From Xanthobacteraceae bacterium (lineage in GTDB: Bacteria; Pseudomonadota; Alphaproteobacteria; Rhizobiales; Xanthobacteraceae), in NCBI GenBank assembly GCA_030039655.1, contig JASHVC010000659.1:1-32064 (forward strand): a stretch of 32,064 bases of DNA. Reading direction: 5' to 3'. Positions 8,706 through 17,137 of the stretch are shown here, piece after piece (the stretch's first letter is position 1; every line of letters starts with the position of its first letter). The notes beneath the pieces were generated by a model. The model did not search any database. It saw only the letters and a program-made list of their open reading frames with translations, and had not been told where the DNA came from. The translations under genes were made by a program, and so were the position numbers.

Positions 8706-10184
8706 ATGAACTATCCAGCTCTATTCTTTTGGGTATTGCTCCTTGGGAGCCTGATGGTCAGTCCCAGTGCACTGCTTGTGCTGCTATTTGCGTCGATGTC
8801 TTTTGCGAGCTTGGCATTAGTGCCGCCCGATATGGTAGGTGGAATATCGATCTTACCTGAACTGATGTTTGCAGTTATTCTGATCTTGAAAGTAATCACC
8901 CCGAAATTGCTGCCACCATCGCCAGACCTTACCGACGCTCTGCAACTCCGCAATTTGGGTTACTTGTTCCTATTTCTATTGGTCGGCCTGGTAGCGACCG
9001 TGATAGCGCCAAGGCTATTTTTGGGCGAGGTCGTTGTAATGCCGATGCGACTATCGTCGGCTCCAGACGTCCTGGCACCGGTCATATCGAATTTCACTCA
9101 ATCGGGCTATGTATCTCTGTCCGTCATGACGGTTCTTGCCGTCGTACTTATGGCGGATGAACCAAGATTCGCGGACACCCTGCTGAAGGGTGTGCTTGCT
9201 GGCGGCATTGTGTGTATCGCCACCGGTCTGGTTGACCTTGCGGCGTCGCTTGCCGGGAGCGAGAACCTGCTCGAGCCATTCCGCAATGCCAGTTACGCTT
9301 ATATTACGACTGCGGAGCTGGGCGGGACGAGACGCGTTGTCGGTTTTACACCTGAAGCTTCAGTTTATGGACCAATCTGCGTCCGATTAGCGGCTGCGGC
9401 TTCGCTCCTTCGCCCTCTCTACGCCGAAGGACGCCAACGCTTCTTCGCTACCATAGTTACCATCGGGCTCCTGGGTATGGCGCTCCTCTCCACGTCTTCG
9501 ACGGCCTACGCCGGATTAGCAGTATTGGGACTGGTATACGTGGGGAACTGGATCAGACGTGCCGTCTCTCCCACGCCATTAGGCCAGAGCGGGCTTCTTG
9601 GCGAATTACTGGTGGGTCTGGTTCTATTGATTGTTCTCGTGTCTGTTTTGCTTGCAAATGCGCAAGTATTCGATCCATTGCTCAATCTGGTTCAAGAGGT
9701 CATATTCAATAAATCCACCAGCTCTTCTTTTTATGAGAGATCCCATTGGAATGACGTCGCTTGGAAGGCGGTGGCTTCAACCTGGGGGCTCGGCGTGGGG
9801 TTTGGCTCCACACGAGCTTCGAGCTGGTACGTGGCAGTCATTAGCAATACTGGAGTGCTTGGGGCTGTCTTGATGGCAATCTTCCTCGTCCAAACTTTTC
9901 TACGACGTGCAATCTCGCCAGCTCGGTTACCATCGGAATTGCTGTCCGTCCTGAAGTTGTCGCTGCTGCCGGCCTTGGCTATGGCTGGTCTCAATGAACC
10001 CGGGCCGGATTTTGGGCTGTGGACGGCTGCTGTATTTGGGGCGATCGGAGGGATGGCGGCCCTCCGTCCTCGGCGTAGTGTCGTGCAGCCTATGACATTG
10101 GGCAATGCATTCACTGCACGTGCCGCCGTCCACAAGGCCGTAGGCTACCGGCCGTTCGGTTGGCCAGCTTCGCGCCATCGTTGA
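8706..10184 (+). CDS. O-antigen polymerase/ligase-like membrane protein (Wzy-type)
   Basis: The 492-residue product is hydrophobic throughout with roughly ten or more transmembrane helices. Two conserved patches support a Wzy/WaaL-superfamily enzyme: GFTPEASVYGP in the large loop near residues 216-226, and GLGVGFGSTRASSW (near 360-373) followed by SNTGVLGA, the form seen in exopolysaccharide polymerases. Such proteins sit in the inner membrane and join undecaprenyl-linked repeat units in the periplasm. AAGG lies 6 bases before the ATG. It lies between the GT9 and GT2 genes and is likely co-transcribed with them. With the flippase at the right edge and the Wzc-like protein, it makes a Wzx/Wzy-type set. 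Polymerase is favoured over ligase from context. Confidence 0.85.
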   Translation: MNYPALFFWVLLLGSLMVSPSALLVLLFASMSFASLALVPPDMVGGISILPELMFAVILILKVITPKLLPPSPDLTDALQLRNLGYLFLFLLVGLVATVIAPRLFLGEVVVMPMRLSSAPDVLAPVISNFTQSGYVSLSVMTVLAVVLMADEPRFADTLLKGVLAGGIVCIATGLVDLAASLAGSENLLEPFRNASYAYITTAELGGTRRVVGFTPEASVYGPICVRLAAAASLLRPLYAEGRQRFFATIVTIGLLGMALLSTSSTAYAGLAVLGLVYVGNWIRRAVSPTPLGQSGLLGELLVGLVLLIVLVSVLLANAQVFDPLLNLVQEVIFNKSTSSSFYERSHWNDVAWKAVASTWGLGVGFGSTRASSWYVAVISNTGVLGAVLMAIFLVQTFLRRAISPARLPSELLSVLKLSLLPALAMAGLNEPGPDFGLWTAAVFGAIGGMAALRPRRSVVQPMTLGNAFTARAAVHKAVGYRPFGWPASRHR

Positions 10185-10222
10185 AACGACCGAAGTTTGC
10201 GAAGAAGTAGTGGATTGAGACG

Positions 10223-11098
10223 ATGAAGTTGGGTCTTGTCGTTGCGTCCCATGGTCGACCGGCTCTCCTACAAAAAGTGTTAAGGAGAGTGATGGCGCAG
10301 GCCAGAATCCCTGATGAGATTATTCTTTCCCTGGTCGACCCCACAGACGCTCCCGAAGCTTCCTTTGTGCCTCTGGACTTGAGAATTGTGTTTGGAAGCG
10401 CGGGTCTTACATCACAGCGAAACCGAGGAATATCCTGCCTTATCAACAAAGCGGATGTCATTGCGTTCATTGACGACGATTTCATCGTGGGTGATGATTA
10501 TTTCCTCAATGTGGAGACAATTTTCGAGCAGGATGATTCGATCGTCGGAGTAACCGGCGAAGTCATCGCCGATGGTGCCAACTCGTCTGGCATGACATTT
10601 GAACAGGGTCGACGGTTGATAGAGCGATACGGTCGAGCCCAAAAACCGTCGGGATTCACGCGCGACGTCCTAGGCACCTATGGGTGTAACATGGCGTTTC
10701 GCGCCGCGCGGATTGGCTCGTTACGATTCGATGAACGATTAGTACTGTATGGTTGGTTGGAGGACCTCGATTTCTGTGGGGCGCTCAGTGGCTCTGGCAG
10801 AATTGTGAAAACCAACCTCGCCTGGGGGGTCCATCTCGGCAGCAAGGGGGGTAAGGGTAGCGAGATTCGCCTGGGTTATTCGCAGATTGTCAATCCGGCT
10901 TATATCGTCCGTAAGGGCAATTTGCCGCGTGCTTTCGCGCTCCAGCTCGCTGCTCGGAACTTCCTCGCCAACCTCGCTAAGAGTATTCGCCCGGAAAGTT
11001 ACGTTGACCGCCGCGGCCGGCTATTGGGCAACCTGCTTGGCACATTTCATTTGATCAGCGGCCAAGCGACTCCCGAATATGTGCTGAAGTTGAAATAA
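10223..11098 (+). CDS. Family 2 (GT-A) glycosyltransferase
   Basis: The 291-residue product begins LGLVVASHGRP, a typical first strand of GT2 enzymes. The metal/nucleotide-binding aspartates are in FIDDDF (84-86), preceded by SQRNRGI near 64-70. The putative catalytic base lies in WLEDLDF (Glu180/Asp181). It should be an inverting, cytosolic transferase adding a sugar to the lipid-linked glycan. It starts 38 bp after the polymerase gene on the same strand, so co-transcription is likely. It ends the left-arm plus-strand row, is followed by a small stem-loop and faces a minus-strand methyltransferase gene. The donor sugar cannot be read from the sequence. Confidence 0.92.
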   Translation: MKLGLVVASHGRPALLQKVLRRVMAQARIPDEIILSLVDPTDAPEASFVPLDLRIVFGSAGLTSQRNRGISCLINKADVIAFIDDDFIVGDDYFLNVETIFEQDDSIVGVTGEVIADGANSSGMTFEQGRRLIERYGRAQKPSGFTRDVLGTYGCNMAFRAARIGSLRFDERLVLYGWLEDLDFCGALSGSGRIVKTNLAWGVHLGSKGGKGSEIRLGYSQIVNPAYIVRKGNLPRAFALQLAARNFLANLAKSIRPESYVDRRGRLLGNLLGTFHLISGQATPEYVLKLK

Positions 11099-11101
11099 TC
11101 T

Positions 11102-11121
11102 CGGCGCATCTTGAAGCGCCG
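11102..11121 (+). terminator. Short stem-loop after the GT2 gene
   Basis: CGGCGC and GCGCCG form a perfect 6-bp stem around an 8-base loop, three bases after the stop codon and between convergent genes. No T-run follows, so it is either a weak terminator or an mRNA 3'-end stabiliser. Confidence 0.33.
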
Positions 11122-11253
11122 GCGACCAACACTTTTCAGAGCGGACATCCCATCGTCTACGCTCCTCTCTTTCCCAGAGTGACGTTCCCATGGTTTACCA
11201 ATCGAATGGCGGACGCAAGACGCAGCACAAAAATCCAACCCGATTTGCCACAC

Positions 11254-11916
11254 CTAAGTCCAATTGGCGTTGAATACCAGGATATTGTCCGAGTACCAAC
11301 ATGCAGTTCCCGCTGCTTTCCATTGGGCAGCGAGCCTCGCCGAACTGCTCTTGTCGAAAGAATGCCCTCTCTTTTCGAACTTCTCGATCCAATAGGAATG
11401 AGGTCGCTCGTTGATGTGGTCGGTACCGCCTTGACCGGGCGTCGCTGCCGACATGGCGACGAGTGGCGATAGTTTGCAGAGCAGATCGACGTAACGTGCC
11501 GCCGCCCAGCTTGGCAGATGCTCTGCGACTTCAAAACTCACGGCGAGATCGTATCGCGGCCCATTAAGGTGGTCGCGAGTGACATCAAATTTTTGCACAG
11601 GGAGCTGTCGATTGTGGCAATAAGCCAACCCGGCGTCGGAATATTCAAGGCCATATACTTCGCAATTCTGATGGCGAAACGCGTCGAGAAGCGCGCCTGT
11701 GCCGCAGCCTACATCGATTACTATTCGAGGATGAAAGGCATCCAGCATTGAGGCGGCCATGACTGCCGCACTCATCGCCGAGGGGCCCTCGACCATCTGT
11801 TCGTAATAGTCGTGATTATAAATTGAATTGTGAGGCGTCGTTAGATGAGTGCCAACTTTCGCAAGGTGCTTCGATTTGTGCACCACCGCTTTCATCCAGT
11901 GGGAGAGCACGCTCAT
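11254..11916 (-). CDS. Class I SAM-dependent methyltransferase
   Basis: The 220-residue product has motif I IDVGCGTGALL (about 67-77), an acidic GLEYSDAG after strand 2, and a post-motif segment VSFEVAEHLP that matches the small-molecule methyltransferase family. A ribosome-binding site GAGGG lies 6 bases before the ATG. It probably methylates a sugar hydroxyl, a carboxylate or an attached acyl group of the glycan. It is the last gene of the minus-strand export/modification set, 312 bp downstream of the adenylation-carrier-thioesterase gene. In ABC-exported O-antigens, terminal methylation can be the export signal read by the C-terminal domain of Wzt; whether this enzyme does that here is inference. 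Target unknown. Confidence 0.9.
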   Translation of the reverse strand: MSVLSHWMKAVVHKSKHLAKVGTHLTTPHNSIYNHDYYEQMVEGPSAMSAAVMAASMLDAFHPRIVIDVGCGTGALLDAFRHQNCEVYGLEYSDAGLAYCHNRQLPVQKFDVTRDHLNGPRYDLAVSFEVAEHLPSWAAARYVDLLCKLSPLVAMSAATPGQGGTDHINERPHSYWIEKFEKRGHSFDKSSSARLAAQWKAAGTACWYSDNILVFNANWT

Positions 11917-12228
11917 AGTAAACCCTCATGACAGTTTTCATATGTCGCTCATGGCAGCGAAAGCATGAGTGTGCAATTCAATCCGGACCAAAACCGATCG
12001 CATGAAAGCTGCAGCACCGATCCTCGCTCGACTAGTGCGTTCGCAATAGGTCGGAATTTTGTCCATAGCAAGGAGCTAGCGACCCGGCCAAACATTAAGT
12101 GGGCTGAGAAGACTGTTCCCTCGTTTTTGCCGCGGCGCCGGGTGACCATGTACAAGATCTTTTTCGCATTCCGGCATAATCCAACCTCATCACACAACCG
12201 CTGCGTCAAGCGCAATCCCCGCTCCTTC
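11917..12228. other. Intergenic region with an inverted repeat
   Basis: This gap of 312 bp lies between the carrier-protein gene and the methyltransferase. CTCATG (11948-11953) and CATGAG (11964-11969) are inverted repeats 10 bases apart, 32 bp before the methyltransferase start, a possible operator. A 97-codon minus-strand frame (11949-12242) spans the gap but has no recognisable protein features. No clear promoter was found. Confidence 0.45.
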
Positions 12229-14829
12229 TCAGGTCGACGCACTTTGGCTCAATACCCGTGCAAGCGATTCGACGTGACTTGTGACACAGGTCTTGTGCTC
12301 ACCTGGAATGACGACGTGCCGAACGTTTGAAGCCAATGCGGCCCAGGGCCGAGTGGACCAGTAAAAAACGCTCGCATTGTGTTCACAAACAATTGCAAGG
12401 ACGCTGCAGCGCAGTCTCGGAGGCACATAGTTTGCCATTGCGTGAAAATACAGTTCGTTACGCCGATAGCTCGCAGCAACGTCGGAGTTCGGTATGTTCT
12501 TACGCCCAACAAGTGTTTTTTTTAGCGACTCGAATGCGAGGGCAATCCACTGATTTGCGCTCCCGCCGGAATCTCGTGTCCACATCCACACCGCCGGAAT
12601 GACCTTGCGTCGGAGCGCGTGCCGCAGAGATGGCGGCCAAGCTACCGCAGACATACCATGTACCAATCGATTTAGGCCGCGAAACACCACGCGCGAGTTT
12701 AGCGAGAGGCTTTCAACCAATACGACAGAGTCGACTTCACGACCGAAGCGTTCGAGTTGATGCGCTATCTCCCATGCCAGCAGTCCGCCATTACAGTAGC
12801 CGCCAAGGTGGAACTTGCCGTGGGGTTGCAGCGCCAGTAACCGAGGCAGATACAAAAGCGCCATCTCTTCCATAACAAGTTCGGATCTTTCGTCGACACC
12901 TGGAAACGGCTGAACGAGATAGACCGCTTGATCCGAGTCGAGCAACGCAGCCAGCTTCGATGCATAAAAGCCGCGCGTCTCATAATCTCCATGGCAGAAA
13001 AATAGTGGCGTCCCTGAGCCATCTTTGACTTTTGTTACGAGCTCGCCGTCATCCGGAGCGTCCGTTGCAGCGCTGCGGGCAAGCTCATGGATCGTCAGTG
13101 CTTCCGTCAAAGCAGATGGCGGGAAGCGATGGCCTACCATCGTTTCAACGTCAAGAAGCATCTGTGCGGCAAGAAGGGAGTCTCCCCCCGCCTCGAAGAA
13201 ATCATCATGGATGCCTATATCCGCACGCTGCAATAATCGCTGCCAAATTTCGAAGATCTGAAACTCAAGCAACTGCTCTGGAGGATCGATCCGATGTTCA
13301 CGTTTGAGGGCCGCCGCAGCAAGTTCGGCTCTGAGAATCTTGCCGGTATGACTCTTTGAGAGTGCCGCAACGATGTCGATCCGTTGCGGGATTTTGAATG
13401 CGGCTAAGTGGCCACGAAGAAAGTCCTTCAACTCAACTGCCGTAGTCAGAACCCCCGGCTGGACAACGACAGCGGCCTCGACGTTCTCTCCCAATCGTGG
13501 ATGAGGAACGCCGAAAGCCACCGCCTCACGGACGCTCGGATGGCGCAGCAAGGCCTGCTCAATGTCATTGGGAGAGACTTTTTCGCCACCGCGATTTATC
13601 AACTCCTTGGCGCGGCCTACCAGCGTCAAAAATCCATCTGGATCAACGAAGCCGATGTCTCCCGTCGGTAACCAGCCGTCCTGCAAACCGGCTCCTGTCG
13701 CTCCATCCGCACCAAAATAGCCAGGCATGAGGCCTGGGCCGGTCACAAAAATCTCGCCAGTTTGTCCAACAGGAAGGGAGACGCCCGCTGACCCGCGCAC
13801 CTCCAGCTCGCCTGATGGGATCAGGCCGGCCGTGCCAGCCTTGCGCTTCACTGGAGGCGCCGGATTGGCGGCCATCACACCAGCTTCGCTTATCCCATAA
13901 ACTTCAAGAACCGGACAATCAAGAACAGCCTCCAGTTCCGTGCGCGTTCGACTGGGAAGAAAGGCGGAGCCCGATGTGACGAAGCGAAGAACGCCCTTTG
14001 GCGACCGCTTTGGGTTCGATCGAAATTCATCCAGAACCGCCTGGTAAAATGTCGGGCCGGCGGAAAACCATGTGGGCCGCAGCTCGTAAAGCCAATCGGT
14101 CAAGCGTTCTGACCGAACTCCGATTGGTATCGCTATGCTCTCACCAAGAAGAAGAGGAACAAGGACGTTCAACTTGGAACCCGCAGCGTAATAGGTGGGT
14201 AGCACACAAGCCGCGCGGTCGTCAGCGGTCAGCCCGAACCAGCCCGCCATTTTGCCGGCCAGGTCAAGCATGTTGCCATGGGTCACGGGGACTAACTTTG
14301 AAGGTCCTGTCGTCGCCGATGTTCGCAATAGCAAGATTGCGGATCGCGATGAAATTTCGGGTACAGACCGCGAGATCCCTTTGCCAGGACGAATACACCG
14401 CAGTTCAAAGCTTGACAGGGAGGTCGATGTCTTGGAGGCCTCGAAGATTCCGCACAAGTCGCCTTCCGCCGCCGCGCGTGCGGGGGACTCGACCCAGCAT
14501 GGAACAATCAAGGCATCTAAGTTTAATCTTGCCAACTCCTGCTCGAATTCACCGTGCGTCAGCCTCGGATTTAGTGGCACGCAAGTAGCGTGCGAGGCGA
14601 TGGCGACCGTGCTCAGCACCGATTCCAGGCCACTGGGAAGGGCAATACCTACTTGCGCGCCGTACTCGACACCGGCCGCGCACAACGCATCCCAAATTCT
14701 TCCGATTAGACCTATCAAGTCTTGATAGGACAGTGCATCGAGCCCAGAACTGATGATTGCTGGCCGGTCGCGATCGCGTGTCGCATGTTGAACAATGATG
14801 TCGAAAAATGTATGCTGCACTCTACACAT
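12229..14829 (-). CDS. Stand-alone adenylation-carrier-thioesterase (A-PCP-TE) protein, NRPS-like
   Basis: The 866-residue product has three domains. Residues 1-510 are an AMP-forming ligase: phosphate loop RTSATTGPSKLVPVTH (169-184), EVYGISEAG (about 309-317), Asp391 in WLPTGD, and the terminal catalytic Lys497 in SHTGK. Residues 520-590 are a phosphopantetheine carrier with Ser551 in FFEAGGDSL. Residues 605-866 are an alpha/beta-hydrolase thioesterase with GGYCNGG, so the nucleophile is Cys679 rather than Ser; the probable acid is Glu706 (VLVES) and the base His845 (GEHKT). No condensation or ketosynthase domain is present. The amino-acid-binding Asp motif of NRPS A domains is not evident near LPTYYAAG, which suggests an acyl or aryl acid substrate. 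It probably activates an acid, loads it on its carrier and transfers it to a glycan or amine. It lies in the minus-strand set with the ABC exporter and asparagine-synthetase homologue. Confidence 0.9.
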   Translation of the reverse strand: MCRVQHTFFDIIVQHATRDRDRPAIISSGLDALSYQDLIGLIGRIWDALCAAGVEYGAQVGIALPSGLESVLSTVAIASHATCVPLNPRLTHGEFEQELARLNLDALIVPCWVESPARAAAEGDLCGIFEASKTSTSLSSFELRCIRPGKGISRSVPEISSRSAILLLRTSATTGPSKLVPVTHGNMLDLAGKMAGWFGLTADDRAACVLPTYYAAGSKLNVLVPLLLGESIAIPIGVRSERLTDWLYELRPTWFSAGPTFYQAVLDEFRSNPKRSPKGVLRFVTSGSAFLPSRTRTELEAVLDCPVLEVYGISEAGVMAANPAPPVKRKAGTAGLIPSGELEVRGSAGVSLPVGQTGEIFVTGPGLMPGYFGADGATGAGLQDGWLPTGDIGFVDPDGFLTLVGRAKELINRGGEKVSPNDIEQALLRHPSVREAVAFGVPHPRLGENVEAAVVVQPGVLTTAVELKDFLRGHLAAFKIPQRIDIVAALSKSHTGKILRAELAAAALKREHRIDPPEQLLEFQIFEIWQRLLQRADIGIHDDFFEAGGDSLLAAQMLLDVETMVGHRFPPSALTEALTIHELARSAATDAPDDGELVTKVKDGSGTPLFFCHGDYETRGFYASKLAALLDSDQAVYLVQPFPGVDERSELVMEEMALLYLPRLLALQPHGKFHLGGYCNGGLLAWEIAHQLERFGREVDSVVLVESLSLNSRVVFRGLNRLVHGMSAVAWPPSLRHALRRKVIPAVWMWTRDSGGSANQWIALAFESLKKTLVGRKNIPNSDVAASYRRNELYFHAMANYVPPRLRCSVLAIVCEHNASVFYWSTRPWAALASNVRHVVIPGEHKTCVTSHVESLARVLSQSAST

Positions 14830-15051
14830 ACCACTGTTTTTGGGGCTGAACAGGGTCCCACTCAGCTTACCAGGGACAAAAGCCCTGTCGACAGTTGAAT
14901 CGGACTTCGACTACGGATGAAGATCAACGCGCCTTCCCTAATGAGACCCGCCAAGCTCATATCGTGGCAACATTTTATCTCTTCACCTCCAGTCACCCCG
15001 ATAGTCGGATATTCACATGTTGAGGAAAATTTTGACATAGCTGCAACGGTA

Positions 15052-17055
15052 TCATGCATTGGCAGTTTTGATCGGTTCGAACGGTGGAATCTCGCACATC
15101 GCAGTATCTTTCGCTCGAGCCTTGAATGCTTGCTCGAGCAAATATGCATTGAGTATGGGCCATACGGGACTAATGCTCTCTTCTCCTTCTGTCGCGCGCT
15201 GGACCGTCGCTCTCGCCAAGTAACCGTCCCATACCGGACTTTCGAGGAAGGAGCGGCTTGTGCTTACGTCAAGTAACCAGGATTTCAACGCGCCACGAGC
15301 CCAATGGTCCATTGGTGAGATAAAGCCGACCTTGATTTTGCGCAGCCGGATCGCATCAGGCATCACTCCTTGCATTGCGATGCGCAGCACACGCTTTGAC
15401 AGGCCGCCTCCGTTTCTGCTCGTATCCGGTAGGGAAAAGGCATAAGTAACAAGGCGCCAATCGAAGAACGGCATCCGCGACTCAATACCATGCGCCATCG
15501 ATGCGCGTTCAAAGCTTGCGGTAGTTGTTGGTACCCCATTGCCGTGAAAATTGGTGAACATTAAGGCTTGCAGGCTCGTAAGGTTTCGAGCGCGCGGATC
15601 TGAACTGCCATTATAGAGTCGTGCGGGACCAGTGTGGGGTCGCGACAGAAATTCGGCTGAACTGGTGTAGCGATGGCGCGCGCGCATCCCCTGAAGCAAA
15701 GCGCGCAACGACTGCATGGCACCCGGTCGCTTCAAAAAGTAGCGAGCTAATCGTGGAATCTCGCCCAGATAATTTATTTGTTCAAATCCGAAATTTCCGC
15801 CGACGAGACCTCGAATAACACGACGCATTTCCCAATAGCGCCGGAAGTCGAGCTGATTTACAGCCATCTGCGCAGCAGCTTCGAGATAATCTGGATCGCT
15901 GCCAAGCATTCCATCGGCAGCCACACCATCGAGGCTCACGCGAACGCCGGCGTGACGCATGGCGCGATAGAGAATCCACGATCCTACACGTGGGAACCAA
16001 TAGATTCTTTCATGGTCGAATATGACTCTCTCGATGCTATTGACCGCCAATTTTTCATCGATGTCGTGGAACTGCGGCACCAACCCAGTGTGATCAACAA
16101 TAATCTCGGCTTGCTGACGCTCGTCAGACGGCATGCCCGGAAAGCAGGCAACGAAGGCACGCCGCGAGTCTAGCGGAACACCGGCAAGGGGGCAGCCACG
16201 GCGGAGTTCCGCCAAGGCGCAAGCAATTGCGCCGGAGTCCAAACCGCCGCTCAGTGTGATTGCCAACGGAACGTCGCTGCGAAGCCGTAGGCGGCAGGCA
16301 TCAAAAAAAAGGGCGCGTAGTTCCTCCGCTTGTTCATTCAGGGTCGGCCGCGGCTTGGGTAAGTGATCGAGTGTGTTCCACCATTGATTGATCGTGGTAC
16401 GTCCATCAGCCTCGACCAGCATGGTTTGACCACCTAGCAGGCGACGAACTCCGGGCAATAGTGTGTACGATGTAGCTTCCTGCCCGTCGATATTAGTCAG
16501 CGTCTCGCTGACAATATCCTTATCGAGGGTGCCGTCACACCAGGATAAGGTGAGAAACGCCTTGAGCTCCGACGCGAAGATGAAGGCACCAGCACGATGG
16601 CTGTAGTGCAGTGGTTTGATGCCGAACCGGTCGCACGACAAAAACAGCCGACGCTCTTGAGTATCCCAGACGGCGAAAGACCATTCGCCATTGAAACGGA
16701 GCAGGCAATCCTGACCCCACTGTACATAAGCGGCGAGAACGACCTCGCTGTCGGAGTCAGAAACGAACCGGTAGCCAAGGCGGCCTAGCTCCTCGCGCAG
16801 TTCAACGTAGTTGTAGACCTCGCCGTTGTAGGTCAGCCAATACCGCCCCTCCGCATAGGACATAGGCTGCCGCCCACGCTCGGATAGATCGACGATGGCG
16901 AGTCGACGATGGCCGAGCCAAAGCCGTGCCTCAGGAAAATGCTCAATACCGAACCCATCAGGCCCACGATGGGCCAAACTATGGGTAAATGCGCCAAAGG
17001 CGTCCCCCGAAAGATCTTGGCTCGCATAACCCCAATAACCCGTAACGCCACTCAT
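15052..17055 (-). CDS. Asparagine-synthetase-like amidotransferase lacking the glutaminase Cys
   Basis: The 667-residue product has the AsnB layout: a class II glutaminase-like domain (1-210) with HRGPDG (29-34), RRLAIVDLS (50-58) and NGEVYNY (77-83), then an ATP-pyrophosphatase domain with the SGGLDS loop (269-274). Two key sites differ. Residue 2, the catalytic Cys of all active class II glutaminases, is Ser (codon AGT), and the in-frame TAG directly before the ATG excludes another start. The segment matching SGEGxDE is DGVAADG (376-382), so the catalytic Glu of AsnB is replaced by Val378. It may use free ammonia or an amine to make an amide, or may be inactive. AGGG lies about 8 bases before the ATG. 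It lies 82 bp after wzt on the same strand; similar amidotransferases occur in exosortase-linked polysaccharide clusters. Confidence 0.9.
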   Translation of the reverse strand: MSGVTGYWGYASQDLSGDAFGAFTHSLAHRGPDGFGIEHFPEARLWLGHRRLAIVDLSERGRQPMSYAEGRYWLTYNGEVYNYVELREELGRLGYRFVSDSDSEVVLAAYVQWGQDCLLRFNGEWSFAVWDTQERRLFLSCDRFGIKPLHYSHRAGAFIFASELKAFLTLSWCDGTLDKDIVSETLTNIDGQEATSYTLLPGVRRLLGGQTMLVEADGRTTINQWWNTLDHLPKPRPTLNEQAEELRALFFDACRLRLRSDVPLAITLSGGLDSGAIACALAELRRGCPLAGVPLDSRRAFVACFPGMPSDERQQAEIIVDHTGLVPQFHDIDEKLAVNSIERVIFDHERIYWFPRVGSWILYRAMRHAGVRVSLDGVAADGMLGSDPDYLEAAAQMAVNQLDFRRYWEMRRVIRGLVGGNFGFEQINYLGEIPRLARYFLKRPGAMQSLRALLQGMRARHRYTSSAEFLSRPHTGPARLYNGSSDPRARNLTSLQALMFTNFHGNGVPTTTASFERASMAHGIESRMPFFDWRLVTYAFSLPDTSRNGGGLSKRVLRIAMQGVMPDAIRLRKIKVGFISPMDHWARGALKSWLLDVSTSRSFLESPVWDGYLARATVQRATEGEESISPVWPILNAYLLEQAFKARAKDTAMCEIPPFEPIKTANA

Positions 17056-17137
17056 CTAATAGCCCTGGCCTGTGGCACCCGCGACTGCCTGTGACCGCAG
17101 ACCTGCCACGACTCCTTCACTCGAGTGCGCCTTTGCC

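Noticed and set aside
11949..12242. 97-codon minus-strand frame before the methyltransferase
   Set aside because: No recognisable motif, no ribosome-binding site, and it overlaps the end of the A-carrier-TE gene; best read as a chance frame.
15032..15060. Plus-strand TTGACA with TGCATT 17 bases on
   Set aside because: The -10 is poor and it points antisense into the AsnB-like gene with no gene downstream.
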